NCBI RefSeq assembly: GCF_036084755.1
Contig: NZ_CP107968.1
Span: forward strand, 7,696,001 to 7,760,000
Reading direction: 5' to 3'
DNA: 64,000 bases
Source: Streptomyces sp. NBC_00370
GTDB taxonomy: Bacteria > Actinomycetota > Actinomycetes > Streptomycetales > Streptomycetaceae
Below are positions 17,623 through 25,691 of the stretch, in pieces; position 1 is the first letter of the stretch, and every line of letters starts with the position of its first letter. The translations under genes and the position numbers were made by a program. The notes beneath the pieces are model-generated. The model was not told where the DNA came from. It did not search any database and saw only the letters and a program-made list of their open reading frames with translations.

Positions 17623-18525
17623 TCAGGCCAGCCAGCGCGTGCGTGCCCATGTCTCGAAGGGCGTCAGCGGCAGGCCCAGGGCCCGCGCGAGCTCCGGGTG
17701 CGCCGGCTGCGGGGTCTCGTTGAGGTGTGACTGCCCGAATCCCATGTCGGGCATTCCGGCCGCGAGCGCTTCCTCCTTCGTCATGTCGGGCGCCGCCAGC
17801 TCCCTGCCGAGGGCGCGCGAGAGGATTTCCGCGATCTCCGCCATCGTCAGGCTGTCGCTCGCCAGCTCCAGCTCGACCTTGTGGAAACGTTCCGGCTCCG
17901 CGATCGCGGCGGCGGCCGTCGTACCGATGTCGTCCACCGCGACCAGGGACAGCCGGGTCGCGGGCTTCAGCAGGCTCACCAGCCCGGCGTCGACTCCCCG
18001 CGGGAACATGATCTCCAGGGAGGGCAGGAAGTTCTCCATGAAGAAGCCCGGCTTGATCAGCGTCCAGTGCGTGAAGTCCGCCTCACGCACCCGGTCCTGG
18101 ATGCCGGACTTCGCCGCGTAGTACGGCTCCATCCAGGCCCAGTCGTCCTTGACCCAGCTCGTGTGCTGCCCGGCGCCCGAGACGGACGTGTGCACGAACT
18201 GCGGTACGCCCGCCGCCCGTGCGCCCTCGATCAGATTGACGGCCTGGGCGAGCTCGCCCTCGAAGGCGCGTCCGGTCACGTCGGGCATCTGGACCGAGAA
18301 GACGGCGCGCGCCCCCTCTGCCGCCCGGGTCACCGACCCCAGGTCGTCCAGGTCGCCGGTGACCAGTTCGGCGCCGAGCGCTTCGACGGTCTTCGCCCGG
18401 TCGGTCGCCGGGTCACGGACCAGGGCGCGGACCGGGATGCCCGAAGCGAGCAGGGCGCGGGCGGTGGCGCCGCCCTGCCGGCCGGTGGCGCCGATGACCA
18501 GGGCGGGTGCGGATTCAGTAGGCAT
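17623..18525 (-). CDS. NmrA-like NAD(P)-binding protein
   Basis: A 300-residue atypical short-chain dehydrogenase of the NmrA/NAD(P)H-binding group. The dinucleotide fold opens with ALVIGATGRQGGATARALL, and the second strand ends in RALVRDPATDRA. A central segment FVHTSVSGAGQHT occupies the usual active-site strand, and YYAAKSGIQD resembles the YxxxK region. Members act as redox sensors or as reductases; which applies here cannot be told. The gene is divergent from a TetR regulator across a shared 104-base region with an inverted repeat, so it is probably that regulator's target. Confidence 0.9.
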   Translation of the reverse strand: MPTESAPALVIGATGRQGGATARALLASGIPVRALVRDPATDRAKTVEALGAELVTGDLDDLGSVTRAAEGARAVFSVQMPDVTGRAFEGELAQAVNLIEGARAAGVPQFVHTSVSGAGQHTSWVKDDWAWMEPYYAAKSGIQDRVREADFTHWTLIKPGFFMENFLPSLEIMFPRGVDAGLVSLLKPATRLSLVAVDDIGTTAAAAIAEPERFHKVELELASDSLTMAEIAEILSRALGRELAAPDMTKEEALAAGMPDMGFGQSHLNETPQPAHPELARALGLPLTPFETWARTRWLA

Positions 18526-18552
18526 GGTGTTCCTCGGGTGGTGAAGCGCAGC

Positions 18553-18575
18553 TAAGTGGCGAGGCCCGCCACTTA
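18553..18575. promoter_or_regulatory. Inverted repeat between NmrA and TetR genes
   Basis: Arms TAAGTGGC (18553-18560) and GCCACTTA (18568-18575) are perfect with a 7-base spacer. A related half-site GCCGCTTAGC occurs at 18602-18611, nearer the TetR start. The location between divergent genes suggests the operator of the TetR protein. Confidence 0.65.
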
Positions 18576-18629
18576 CGTTCCGGTACGATACGGAGGGCCC
18601 CGCCGCTTAGCAACCCCGGAGATGACGTC

Positions 18630-19187
18630 ATGACCGTCCAGCGCGCTGACGCCCGGCGTAACTACGCGCGGATCCTCGCCGTCGCCGAGGCGGAGGTCGC
18701 CGCACACGGCGGCGACGCCTCCCTCGAACAGATCGCCCGCGTCGCGGGCGTCGGCTCCGCCACCGTGCGCCGGCACTTCCCGGGCAGGCGCGCGATGTTG
18801 CAGGCGGTGTTCAGCGAGCGGGTCGAAGTCCTGTGCGCCCGCGCGGCGGAGTTGGCCGACGCCGCCGATGCGCGGGCCGCGCTGCTGGAGTGGCTGGGCG
18901 ATCTCACCACGTACTCGGCCTCCGCACGGGGAATGGCCGACGCACTGGTCCAGGACGGGGCGGACGACGCGGACCATGTGAACGTCTGCTCGGCGAAGCT
19001 CGGCGGGGCCGTCGACCCGCTGCTGCGGAACGCCGCGAGGGCCGGCGCCGTGGCGCCCGATGTGACGGTCGCCGACCTGGTCACGCTGGTCACGGGCATC
19101 GCCCTGGCCACCGAACACCACCAGGACCCCGTCGCTGAGGCACACCGCCTCCTCGGCCTGACGGTGCACGGCCTCAGCCCCCGCTGA
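18630..19187 (+). CDS. TetR/AcrR family transcriptional regulator
   Basis: A 185-residue repressor. The N-terminal helix-turn-helix reads ASLEQIARVAGVGSATVRRH followed by FPGRRAMLQAVF, the standard TetR pattern. The C-terminal ligand domain is alanine-rich and helical, and its pattern resembles the SbtR-like group common in actinobacteria. It is divergent from the NmrA gene and the two share a palindrome, so repression of NmrA and of itself is likely. The inducer is unknown. Confidence 0.92.
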   Translation: MTVQRADARRNYARILAVAEAEVAAHGGDASLEQIARVAGVGSATVRRHFPGRRAMLQAVFSERVEVLCARAAELADAADARAALLEWLGDLTTYSASARGMADALVQDGADDADHVNVCSAKLGGAVDPLLRNAARAGAVAPDVTVADLVTLVTGIALATEHHQDPVAEAHRLLGLTVHGLSPR

Positions 19188-19261
19188 CCTGGGTGACTGC
19201 GCACGGCCGTCGCGGGTACCGGGGCGGTAGGGCCGTGGTGTTCACGCGAGAGGCAGGGGCG

Positions 19262-20122
19262 ATGTTCGACAACTTCGTGGCGGAGCACCGGCAGGTCGAC
19301 GACGCGTCGATCTTCGTCCGCCACGCGGGGGAGGGGCCGCCGGTTCTGTTGCTGCACGGTCATCCCCGGACGTCAGCGACATGGCACCGCGTCGCACCGC
19401 AGCTGGTCCGGCGCGGCTTCACCGTGGTCTGCCCCGACCTGCGCGGATACGGTCGCTCGCGGGGCCCGGCGCCGACGGCGGACCACTCCGCCCACTCCAA
19501 GCGCGCCGTCGCGAACGACCTCGTGGCGGTGATGCGTTCGCTGGGACACGAACGGTTCGCACTGGCCGGTCACGATCGCGGCAGCTACGTGGCGTTCCGG
19601 CTCGCCCTCGACCACCCCGACGCGGTGTCGCGCGTGGCGTTCCTGGACGGCGTGCCGCTCACCGAGCATCTCGCGCGCATCAGCGTGCAGTTCGCGACGC
19701 AGTGGTGGCACTGGTTCTTCTTCGCCCAGCCGGACATCCCGGAGCGCGTCATCAACGCCGACCCGGACAGCTGGTACCACGGCGATCCGCTGAGCATGGG
19801 GCAGGAGAACTACGACGAGTGGCGGCAGGCCACGCGCAATCCCGCCGTGGTCCGGGCCATGCTGGAGGACTACCGGGCCGGACTCACGGTCGACCGGCAG
19901 GCGGAAGAGGCAGACCGGGCCGCCGGGGCGCGCCTCCGCTGCCCCGCGCTGATCCTGTGGTCCCTACGCGACGATCTGGAGGATCTGTACGGCGACCCGG
20001 TGGCACCCTGGGCGCGCTGGGCCGACGACGTACACGGCCATGGGATCGACTCCGGGCACCACATGGCCGAAGAGGCGCCGGACGCCCTTGCCGCCTCGTT
20101 GGGTGACTTCTTCAGCGGCTGA
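19262..20122 (+). CDS. Alpha/beta hydrolase, haloacetate dehalogenase-like
   Basis: A 286-residue alpha/beta hydrolase. The nucleophile elbow is GHDRGSYVAFRLALDHP, where the nucleophile is Asp (about residue 105) rather than Ser, as in fluoroacetate and haloacetate dehalogenases. The oxyanion region is LLLHGHPRTSATW, the halide-site pattern WWHWFF is present, and SGHHMAEEAP carries the catalytic His. The second Arg of the canonical DRGxRxxxR pattern is replaced (DRGSYVAFR), so activity on haloacids is likely but not certain; epoxide hydrolase is an alternative. The open frame begins further upstream, but ATG at 19262 has a purine-rich site and fits family starts. Confidence 0.85.
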   Translation: MFDNFVAEHRQVDDASIFVRHAGEGPPVLLLHGHPRTSATWHRVAPQLVRRGFTVVCPDLRGYGRSRGPAPTADHSAHSKRAVANDLVAVMRSLGHERFALAGHDRGSYVAFRLALDHPDAVSRVAFLDGVPLTEHLARISVQFATQWWHWFFFAQPDIPERVINADPDSWYHGDPLSMGQENYDEWRQATRNPAVVRAMLEDYRAGLTVDRQAEEADRAAGARLRCPALILWSLRDDLEDLYGDPVAPWARWADDVHGHGIDSGHHMAEEAPDALAASLGDFFSG

Positions 20123-20141
20123 GAAGGACAGCGAATCGCCC

Positions 20142-20177
20142 GTCGAGCCGGTCGAGCCCGTCGAGCCCGTCGGGCCG
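20142..20177. repeat. Four tandem 9-base units before cobF
   Basis: Units GTCGAGCCG, GTCGAGCCC, GTCGAGCCC and GTCGGGCCG follow each other without gaps in the 86-base gap between the hydrolase and cobF. No protein or known regulatory element is evident in it. Confidence 0.7.
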
Positions 20178-20208
20178 GGGCAGGCCGGTCGAGGAGGACA
20201 ATCGCCCC

Positions 20209-21009
20209 ATGAGCAACACTGAGGCGCGGCACCTCCTGGTCATCGGCATCGGGGCAGGGGACCCCGACCATCTGACACTCGCCGCCGTGAAGGCCATCGG
20301 CAGGGCGCAGGTGTTCTTCGTACTCGGCAAGGGTCCGGAGAAGAACGCCCTGACACAACTGCGCCGGGACATGCTCGACGAGCACGCGTCCGGCCCGTAC
20401 CGCGTCGTCGAGGCCGACGACCCCTGGCGTGACCGCACCCAGGACGAACGGTCCGGCTACACGACGGCGGTCCACGACTGGCGGCAGCGGCGCGCCGACA
20501 TCTGCGAACGGCTCATCCGCGACGAACTCGCCCCTGGCCGGTGCGGGGCGTTCCTGGTGTGGGGCGATCCCTCGCTGTACGACAGCACGCTCGGCATCCT
20601 GGAAGACATCAAGGCCCGCGGCGAAGTGGCCTTCGACCACGAGGTGATCCCGGGCATCAGCAGCGTCTCCGCCCTGGCCGCGCGCCACCGCGTCAACCTC
20701 AACCAGGTCGGCCGCCCCGTCCACATCACCCCCGGCCGCCGACTCGCCGAAGGCTTCCCCGACGACGACGACGACGCCGACATCGTCGTCATGCTCGACG
20801 GGCACCAGACGTTCCGGCATCTGACGGGCAGGGGCCTGTGGATCTATTGGGGTGCCTACATCGGCACGCCGGACGAGATCCTGGTGGCCGGGCCGCTGGA
20901 CGAGGTCTCCGACCACATCCAGCAGGTACGCGCCGAAGCGCGGGCCCGGCACGGCTGGATCATGGACACCTACCTGTTGCGCCCCGGTCCCGTTGGCACG
21001 AACGGCTGA
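20209..21009 (+). CDS. cobF: Precorrin-6A synthase (deacetylating)
   Basis: A 266-residue SAM-dependent methylase of aerobic cobalamin synthesis that adds the C1 methyl and releases the acetyl fragment to give precorrin-6A. It has the tetrapyrrole methylase fold: the first strand LLVIGIGAGDPDHLT, the glycine-rich FLVWGDPSLYDST and the cofactor segment VIPGISSVSALAA. CobF-specific features are the long insertion with DDPWRDRTQ and the C-terminal WIYWGAYIGTPDEIL. It stands alone, with no other cob gene adjacent, and no cobalamin riboswitch is visible before it. A hairpin terminator follows. Confidence 0.94.
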   Translation: MSNTEARHLLVIGIGAGDPDHLTLAAVKAIGRAQVFFVLGKGPEKNALTQLRRDMLDEHASGPYRVVEADDPWRDRTQDERSGYTTAVHDWRQRRADICERLIRDELAPGRCGAFLVWGDPSLYDSTLGILEDIKARGEVAFDHEVIPGISSVSALAARHRVNLNQVGRPVHITPGRRLAEGFPDDDDDADIVVMLDGHQTFRHLTGRGLWIYWGAYIGTPDEILVAGPLDEVSDHIQQVRAEARARHGWIMDTYLLRPGPVGTNG

Positions 21010-21044
21010 GGAAGCCCCTCGAACGAACACCCGTCGACCGGCGG

Positions 21045-21080
21045 AAGGCCCGGGGCCCGGGGTGCTGGGCCCCGGGCCTT
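21045..21080. terminator. Bidirectional terminator hairpin
   Basis: Perfect 14-base arms AAGGCCCGGGGCCC (21045-21058) and GGGCCCCGGGCCTT (21067-21080) enclose an 8-base loop. It sits between the convergent ends of cobF and the 2-methylisoborneol operon. Confidence 0.8.
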
Positions 21081-21107
21081 TCGCCGGCGGTCGGCGCTCC
21101 GCGACGG

Positions 21108-21986
21108 TCAGACGCGGTCCGCCGCGATCAGGACGTACTGGAACGAGCCGTCCCTGTACGAGTTGATGAACGCCTCCTCGATGCCGGTGACCAGTTCGGA
21201 CGTGGCCCGTAGCTCCCAGTACGGCAGCGTCTCGGGCGTCAGGTCGATGACCGCCTGCGGTACGAGACGGTGGTCGGCCATGGCCTTCAGATACTCCCTG
21301 CGGGAGTGGATGTTGCACTCGAAGTGCGCGTTGATCTGGGATACCCACTTCGACGGCTGGCCGTAACGCGGGTTCCAGCAGCCGGTGATGGTGACGTACC
21401 GGCCGCCGACGGCGAGCACGCGCGAGTGTTCGGCGAACAGGTCGTCCAGATCGACGTACATGCTCGACTCGTTGTTCCAGGAGCCGGCGGCCTGCCCGGT
21501 CTCGAAGGGCGTGTCGAGCATGTTGCACACCCGGGCGCGGACGTGGTCGTCGATGCCGAGTTCATGGGCGCGGCGGTTGGCGAAGTCGGCCTGCTTGGCC
21601 GACAGGGTGACTCCTTCGACGTTGCAGCCGAACCGCTGATGGGCCATCACCATCGAACCGCCCCGGCCGCAGCCGGCGTCCACCAGTGTGTCCGCGCGCC
21701 CGATCGAACCGAGCTGGTCCAGCAGGACTTCGGCCTGCGCCGACTCCAGCCGGTGCAGCTCGGCGATCAGCCTCTTCTCGTAGCCGCTCTCGTGCGCCTT
21801 CCCGAGGGCGGCGTGATCGACGTCGCCGATGCCGTAGTGGTGGTGGTAGAGCCCGTCCACGTCGCCGAGGCGCAGATTCACCGGCCGCGCCTCGCCGTCC
21901 CAGTACCGGGCGATGTCACCCTGGTAGGGAGAGGCGGGGGTGGGGATGAACACGGAGGTACCGTTGGTGAGTTCGGTGCTGGTCAC
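21108..21986 (-). CDS. Geranyl diphosphate 2-C-methyltransferase (2-MIB pathway)
   Basis: A 292-residue SAM-dependent methyltransferase that converts geranyl diphosphate to 2-methyl-GPP, the committed step to 2-methylisoborneol. The SAM motif is LVDAGCGRGGSMVMAHQRFG. Other family features are DGLYHHHYGIGD near the N-terminus, WNNESSMYVDL and GCWNPRYGQPSKWVSQINAH. The protein resembles the SCO7701 type found next to 2-MIB synthase. Its start lies 15 bases after the synthase stop, so it is the third gene of the operon. Confidence 0.95.
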   Translation of the reverse strand: MTSTELTNGTSVFIPTPASPYQGDIARYWDGEARPVNLRLGDVDGLYHHHYGIGDVDHAALGKAHESGYEKRLIAELHRLESAQAEVLLDQLGSIGRADTLVDAGCGRGGSMVMAHQRFGCNVEGVTLSAKQADFANRRAHELGIDDHVRARVCNMLDTPFETGQAAGSWNNESSMYVDLDDLFAEHSRVLAVGGRYVTITGCWNPRYGQPSKWVSQINAHFECNIHSRREYLKAMADHRLVPQAVIDLTPETLPYWELRATSELVTGIEEAFINSYRDGSFQYVLIAADRV

Positions 21987-22001
21987 AGTGAGATGCGCTC
22001 C

Positions 22002-23177
22002 TTACCAGAAGTCCGGCAGGCTGTACCGGTAGGTGTTTGTCCGGTGCCAGTAGTGGTTGCCGTCGACCCACACGGCCACGCCCCGGAGGAAACGCAGCAC
22101 GTTCGGGACGGGGCAGGCGGCCGCCAGTGCCGCGGCCTCGGCTTCGAACTCGTGCATGAGTTCGTTGTGGACCTCGACCGCCTTCAGATAGGCGTCCTGG
22201 TCGGACAGGCCTTCCCGTTCGGCGATCACCACGGGCAGGTTGAGATGCCGGCCCGGGCTGTTGAGTTCCTTGGTGTACGAGTAGAGGTCGTTGACGATGG
22301 TGGTGGCGTTGCCCGCGAGTGCGATGACCCGCTGCATGGCCGGCTGGGCGTGCAGGTCGGCGGGGAGTTCGTAGCCGCCGACGGTGTCGGTGATGGTGGG
22401 GCAGGGGCGGAAGTTGTTGAACTGGCGCATCGCCAGGTACTCCCACACCTCGGGCACGTGGTCCGTCTCGGACCACGCGGCCTCCGCCAGGTAGCCGAGA
22501 TGCAGCCGCGCCATGTCGTGCCGGTACCGGTCGGCCTGTGAGGCGGTGGACTGCTCGGTGAAGTAGGCCATGGCGGAGCTGTAGGCGCGCCGTGGGCCGT
22601 CCGACTGCAGCGACGCGGCCCAGGCCGGTTCGTACTCCTTCGTGGTGTGCAGGGTGTCGAGCGCCGTGTGCGCCAGCAGGAGGCGGCTGCCCAGGCCCAC
22701 GGGTGAGCCGCCGTGGTCCTCGCAGTAGCAGTCGTCGACGGCGTTCTCCGCGACCATCAGCCGGGTGGCGATCATCAGGTGGTCGACGGTGGGCGCGTCC
22801 GGATGGCAGGCGACCATGTAACGGCCGACGGAGAAGCCGTCGAACTGGTCCTCCCACTCGGGCGGGAACGCCTGGACCTCGTCCACCGCCCATTCCTTGA
22901 TCCTGCGGCTGACCTCGGCCACCCGCGCCGCGTCGGGCTCCGCCACCGGATGGTGGTAGAGCCCCGGGATCGGTGTGCCCTCCGGTGCGCTGTCCGGTGT
23001 GGTCTCCGGCGCGGCCTCCTCCGGCGCCCCCTCCGCCGGTGGGCCGGGATCGGGAGGAGCCGGTGGCTCCGCACGCCGGCCTAAGTGCAGACCGGTCGTG
23101 CCGAGACCGCTCGGGCCGGACAGGAGCCGTTCCAGGACGGGGCTCAGCTGCAGAGGGGAGGGCCCAGGATCGGGCAT
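22002..23177 (-). CDS. 2-Methylisoborneol synthase (class I terpene cyclase)
   Basis: A 391-residue terpene synthase that cyclises 2-methyl-GPP to the earthy odorant 2-methylisoborneol. The metal-binding motif is VDDCYCED (Asp148-149), the NSE triad is NDLYSYTKE (Asn297, Ser301, Glu305), and the C-terminus ends in HRTNTYRYS. Residues 1-75 are rich in Pro, Ala, Glu and Gly, are predicted disordered, and contain the conserved-looking GPSGLGTTGLHL. In this family the disordered N-terminus is reported to direct the enzyme into an encapsulin shell. The gene lies between the shell gene and the methyltransferase gene. Confidence 0.96.
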   Translation of the reverse strand: MPDPGPSPLQLSPVLERLLSGPSGLGTTGLHLGRRAEPPAPPDPGPPAEGAPEEAAPETTPDSAPEGTPIPGLYHHPVAEPDAARVAEVSRRIKEWAVDEVQAFPPEWEDQFDGFSVGRYMVACHPDAPTVDHLMIATRLMVAENAVDDCYCEDHGGSPVGLGSRLLLAHTALDTLHTTKEYEPAWAASLQSDGPRRAYSSAMAYFTEQSTASQADRYRHDMARLHLGYLAEAAWSETDHVPEVWEYLAMRQFNNFRPCPTITDTVGGYELPADLHAQPAMQRVIALAGNATTIVNDLYSYTKELNSPGRHLNLPVVIAEREGLSDQDAYLKAVEVHNELMHEFEAEAAALAAACPVPNVLRFLRGVAVWVDGNHYWHRTNTYRYSLPDFW

Positions 23178-23229
23178 CCGTAACTCCTAGGTGAGGTGGT
23201 GGGTTTCGCCACGGGACCGATGGGGCGGC

Positions 23230-24648
23230 CTAGGCCCTGTCCGGCCGGTGGGCGATCTGTACGTTCTCCAGCACGCCGAGCGCGTCGGGCAGGAGGATCG
23301 CCGCCGAGTAGTAGGTGGTGACCAGGTACGAGATGATCGCCTGCTCGTTGATGCCCGTGAAGCGCACGGACAGGCCCGGCTCGTACTCCTCCGGCAGCCC
23401 GGTCTGCCGCAGGCCGATGACGCCCTGGTTGTCCTCGCCGGTGCGCATGGCGAGGATCGAGCTGGTGTTCTCCTTGCTGATGGGAATCTTGTTGCACGGC
23501 AGGATGGGGACCCCGCGCCAGGCGGGCACCCGCTGGCCGCCGAGGTCGATGTGGTCGGGATGGAGGCCGTAGGCGTTCAACCCGCGCCCGATCGCCGCGA
23601 TCGTCCGGGGGTGGGCCAGGAAGAGTTTGGTGCCGCGGCGGCGGCAGAGCAGATCGTCGAGGTCGTCAGGGGTGGGCGGCCCGGAGTGGGTCTCGATCCG
23701 CTGTTTGAAGGCGGCGTTGTGGAGCAGACCGAACTCGCGGTTGTTGATCAGCTCGTACTCCTGACGCTCCCGCAACGCCTCGATCGTGAGCCTCAGTTGC
23801 TCCTCGGTCTGGTTCATCGGGTCGTTGTAGAGGTCGGCGACCCGGGTGTGGACGCGCAGCACCGTCTGCGCGGCGGAGAGTTCGTACTCGCGCGGGTGGA
23901 GTTCGTAGTCGACGAAGGCGCCCGGCAGTTGGGCCTCGCCGGTGTGCCCCGCCGACATGGCGATCTCGGCCTCGCCGTGCCGGTTCTGCCGCCGGTCGGC
24001 GCGCGAGCCGAACTCCTGCAGATGGGACCGCAGGCCCGGCGCCGAGGACACCACGGCGTCGAAGTCGGCGCGGGACAGGGTGAGCAGGGTGCCGGCGGTC
24101 CGGGCGGTGGCGGTGCAGTCCCACGTGGCGTCGGTGTCCAGCAGGGCGTTCTCACCGAAGCTGCCACCGTCGGCGAGCGTGGCGACGGTCACCTCGTCGC
24201 CGTACTTACCGACGGAGGTCTGCTTGATCCTGCCGTGGGCGATCAGCTGGATCTGCTCGGCGGGGGAGCCGCGTTCGGCCAGCACCTCACCCGCGCGGAA
24301 CTCACGCTGGACGCACCGGCCGGCCAGCGCCGCCAGTACCTCGTCGTCCTCGAAGCCGCGCAGCGGAGCCAGTTCGCACAGCTCACGGGGGATCACGCGG
24401 ACATTCCCGCCGTCCTGGACGAACTCGATCCGACCGTCGCCGACGGTGTAGTTCAGCCGGCGGTTCACCCGGTAGGCGCCGCCCTTGGTCTCCACCCAGG
24501 GGAGCATCCGCAGCAGCCAGCGGGAGGTGATCTCCTGCATCTGCGGGGCGGACTTGGTCGTCGTGGCGAGATTGCGCGCGGCGGCGGTGCCCAGGCTGGA
24601 CTGCGGAGGCGACTCCGCCGGGGCTTCCGGACTGGTCTCTACGGTCAT
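23230..24648 (-). CDS. eshA: EshA-like family 2B encapsulin shell protein with cNMP-binding domain
   Basis: A 472-residue protein of the EshA type. Members of this family self-assemble into icosahedral encapsulin shells with an HK97-like fold and carry an inserted cyclic-nucleotide-binding domain. The insert is visible at about 98-205 (VLAALAGRCVQREFRAGEVL, then GGSFGENALLDTD). The shell part resumes with YELHPREYELSAAQTVLRVH and ends VPAWRGVPILPCNKIPI and SVRFTGINEQAIISYLVT. In the phosphate cassette the usual Arg after FGExALL is absent (DATWDCTATA), so nucleotide binding may be weak or non-canonical. It is the first gene of the operon, 52 bases before the 2-MIB synthase, which is presumably its cargo. 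Confidence 0.93.
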   Translation of the reverse strand: MTVETSPEAPAESPPQSSLGTAAARNLATTTKSAPQMQEITSRWLLRMLPWVETKGGAYRVNRRLNYTVGDGRIEFVQDGGNVRVIPRELCELAPLRGFEDDEVLAALAGRCVQREFRAGEVLAERGSPAEQIQLIAHGRIKQTSVGKYGDEVTVATLADGGSFGENALLDTDATWDCTATARTAGTLLTLSRADFDAVVSSAPGLRSHLQEFGSRADRRQNRHGEAEIAMSAGHTGEAQLPGAFVDYELHPREYELSAAQTVLRVHTRVADLYNDPMNQTEEQLRLTIEALRERQEYELINNREFGLLHNAAFKQRIETHSGPPTPDDLDDLLCRRRGTKLFLAHPRTIAAIGRGLNAYGLHPDHIDLGGQRVPAWRGVPILPCNKIPISKENTSSILAMRTGEDNQGVIGLRQTGLPEEYEPGLSVRFTGINEQAIISYLVTTYYSAAILLPDALGVLENVQIAHRPDRA

Positions 24649-24896
24649 CGGGCGACTGCTCCTTTACGGCGGCGGTGATGGGCGTGCGCGCGCCAGGCGA
24701 GAAAAGAGGAGATAGGAGGAGTTATCGGGAGGCAGAGGGTGAATCGTTGGCAATCCGTCCAGACACCAAGGAACCGTAACGGGGCGTGTGCCCAACTCGC
24801 CCGGGATCCCGGTTGAGTTACTTCGATGCGGCGATCTCGCCACGCATCAGGTTTATCGCCGTGACCGGCGGTATACGGACTGGGTGAGCCCGGCCC

Positions 24897-25670
24897 TCAC
24901 CGGTGGTCGGTGAGGAAATCCACGATCGAAGCGGTGAACTCCGGTGCCGCGACGGCCGTCCCGTGGTTTCCCGGCACCACGGCGCGCGTGCCGTAGGGCA
25001 GCGCCTCTGCCAGTGCGTCCGCCGAGTCGGCCCGCTCGTCCTCGCTGCCCACCATCACAAGGGTCGGTACCTGAACGCTGCCGAGCAGTTCCACCGGCGT
25101 GGCGACGATCGAATCCAGCACATGTACGAGCGCGACCGGGTCCCCGCCGCCCGCCAGGAGCCGTTGCGCCGCCCGCTCCTCCCGCGAACCCGGCGTGAAG
25201 GACGCCGATCCTGCGTAGACCTGCCGCATGAACGAGCCCGCACCGCCGCCGAAGCCGAGCACCTGCCGCAGCCCCTGCCCCGCGGCCACCGCCCGCCCGG
25301 GTGTGGCGCCGCGCACCAGCATCCGCACCACGATGCGCGCCCCCAGCGAGTAGCCGCCGAGGTCGTAGTCGTCCAGCCCCAGGTGGTCGAGGAGCGCGAA
25401 GGCGTCGTCGGTCAGTACGTCGGCGGGATACGCCTCGGCCTCCTGGGGCTTCGCGCTCGCGCCGTGGCCGCGGAAGTCCGGCAGGATCACGCGGTAGCCG
25501 TGCGCCGCGATCGTCTCGGCCTGACCGTGCCGCAGCCACAGCGTCGCGTCCGTGGAGATGCCGTGCAGCAGGACCAGCGGCCTGCCCTCGCCCAGTTCCC
25601 GGTAGCCGAGGCGGACACCGTCACGGGCGGGGAAGAAGGACACGGCGGGGCTCGGCATGGGGCCGAGCAT
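24897..25670 (-). CDS. Alpha/beta hydrolase
   Basis: A 257-residue serine hydrolase. The oxyanion strand is PLVLLHGISTDATLW, the nucleophile elbow is LGGYSLGARI, a probable acid is in VMVGSEDERA and the His is in PGNHGTAV. The fold is standard and no lid insertion is obvious, so esterase, lactonase or thioesterase activity is possible and none can be preferred. An in-frame ATG at 25658 (MPSPAVSFF) is an equally likely start. It begins 21 bases after the stop of the MFS gene on the same strand, so the two are probably co-transcribed. Confidence 0.88.
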   Translation of the reverse strand: MLGPMPSPAVSFFPARDGVRLGYRELGEGRPLVLLHGISTDATLWLRHGQAETIAAHGYRVILPDFRGHGASAKPQEAEAYPADVLTDDAFALLDHLGLDDYDLGGYSLGARIVVRMLVRGATPGRAVAAGQGLRQVLGFGGGAGSFMRQVYAGSASFTPGSREERAAQRLLAGGGDPVALVHVLDSIVATPVELLGSVQVPTLVMVGSEDERADSADALAEALPYGTRAVVPGNHGTAVAAPEFTASIVDFLTDHR

Positions 25671-25691
25671 ATCCAGGGTTTTTCGTGTGGA

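Noticed and set aside
24649..24896. Promoter or operator of the encapsulin operon
   Set aside because: The gap holds a 12-base palindrome CCGGGATCCCGG and an AGGAG before the ATG, but no -35/-10 pair or repeated site convincing enough to annotate.
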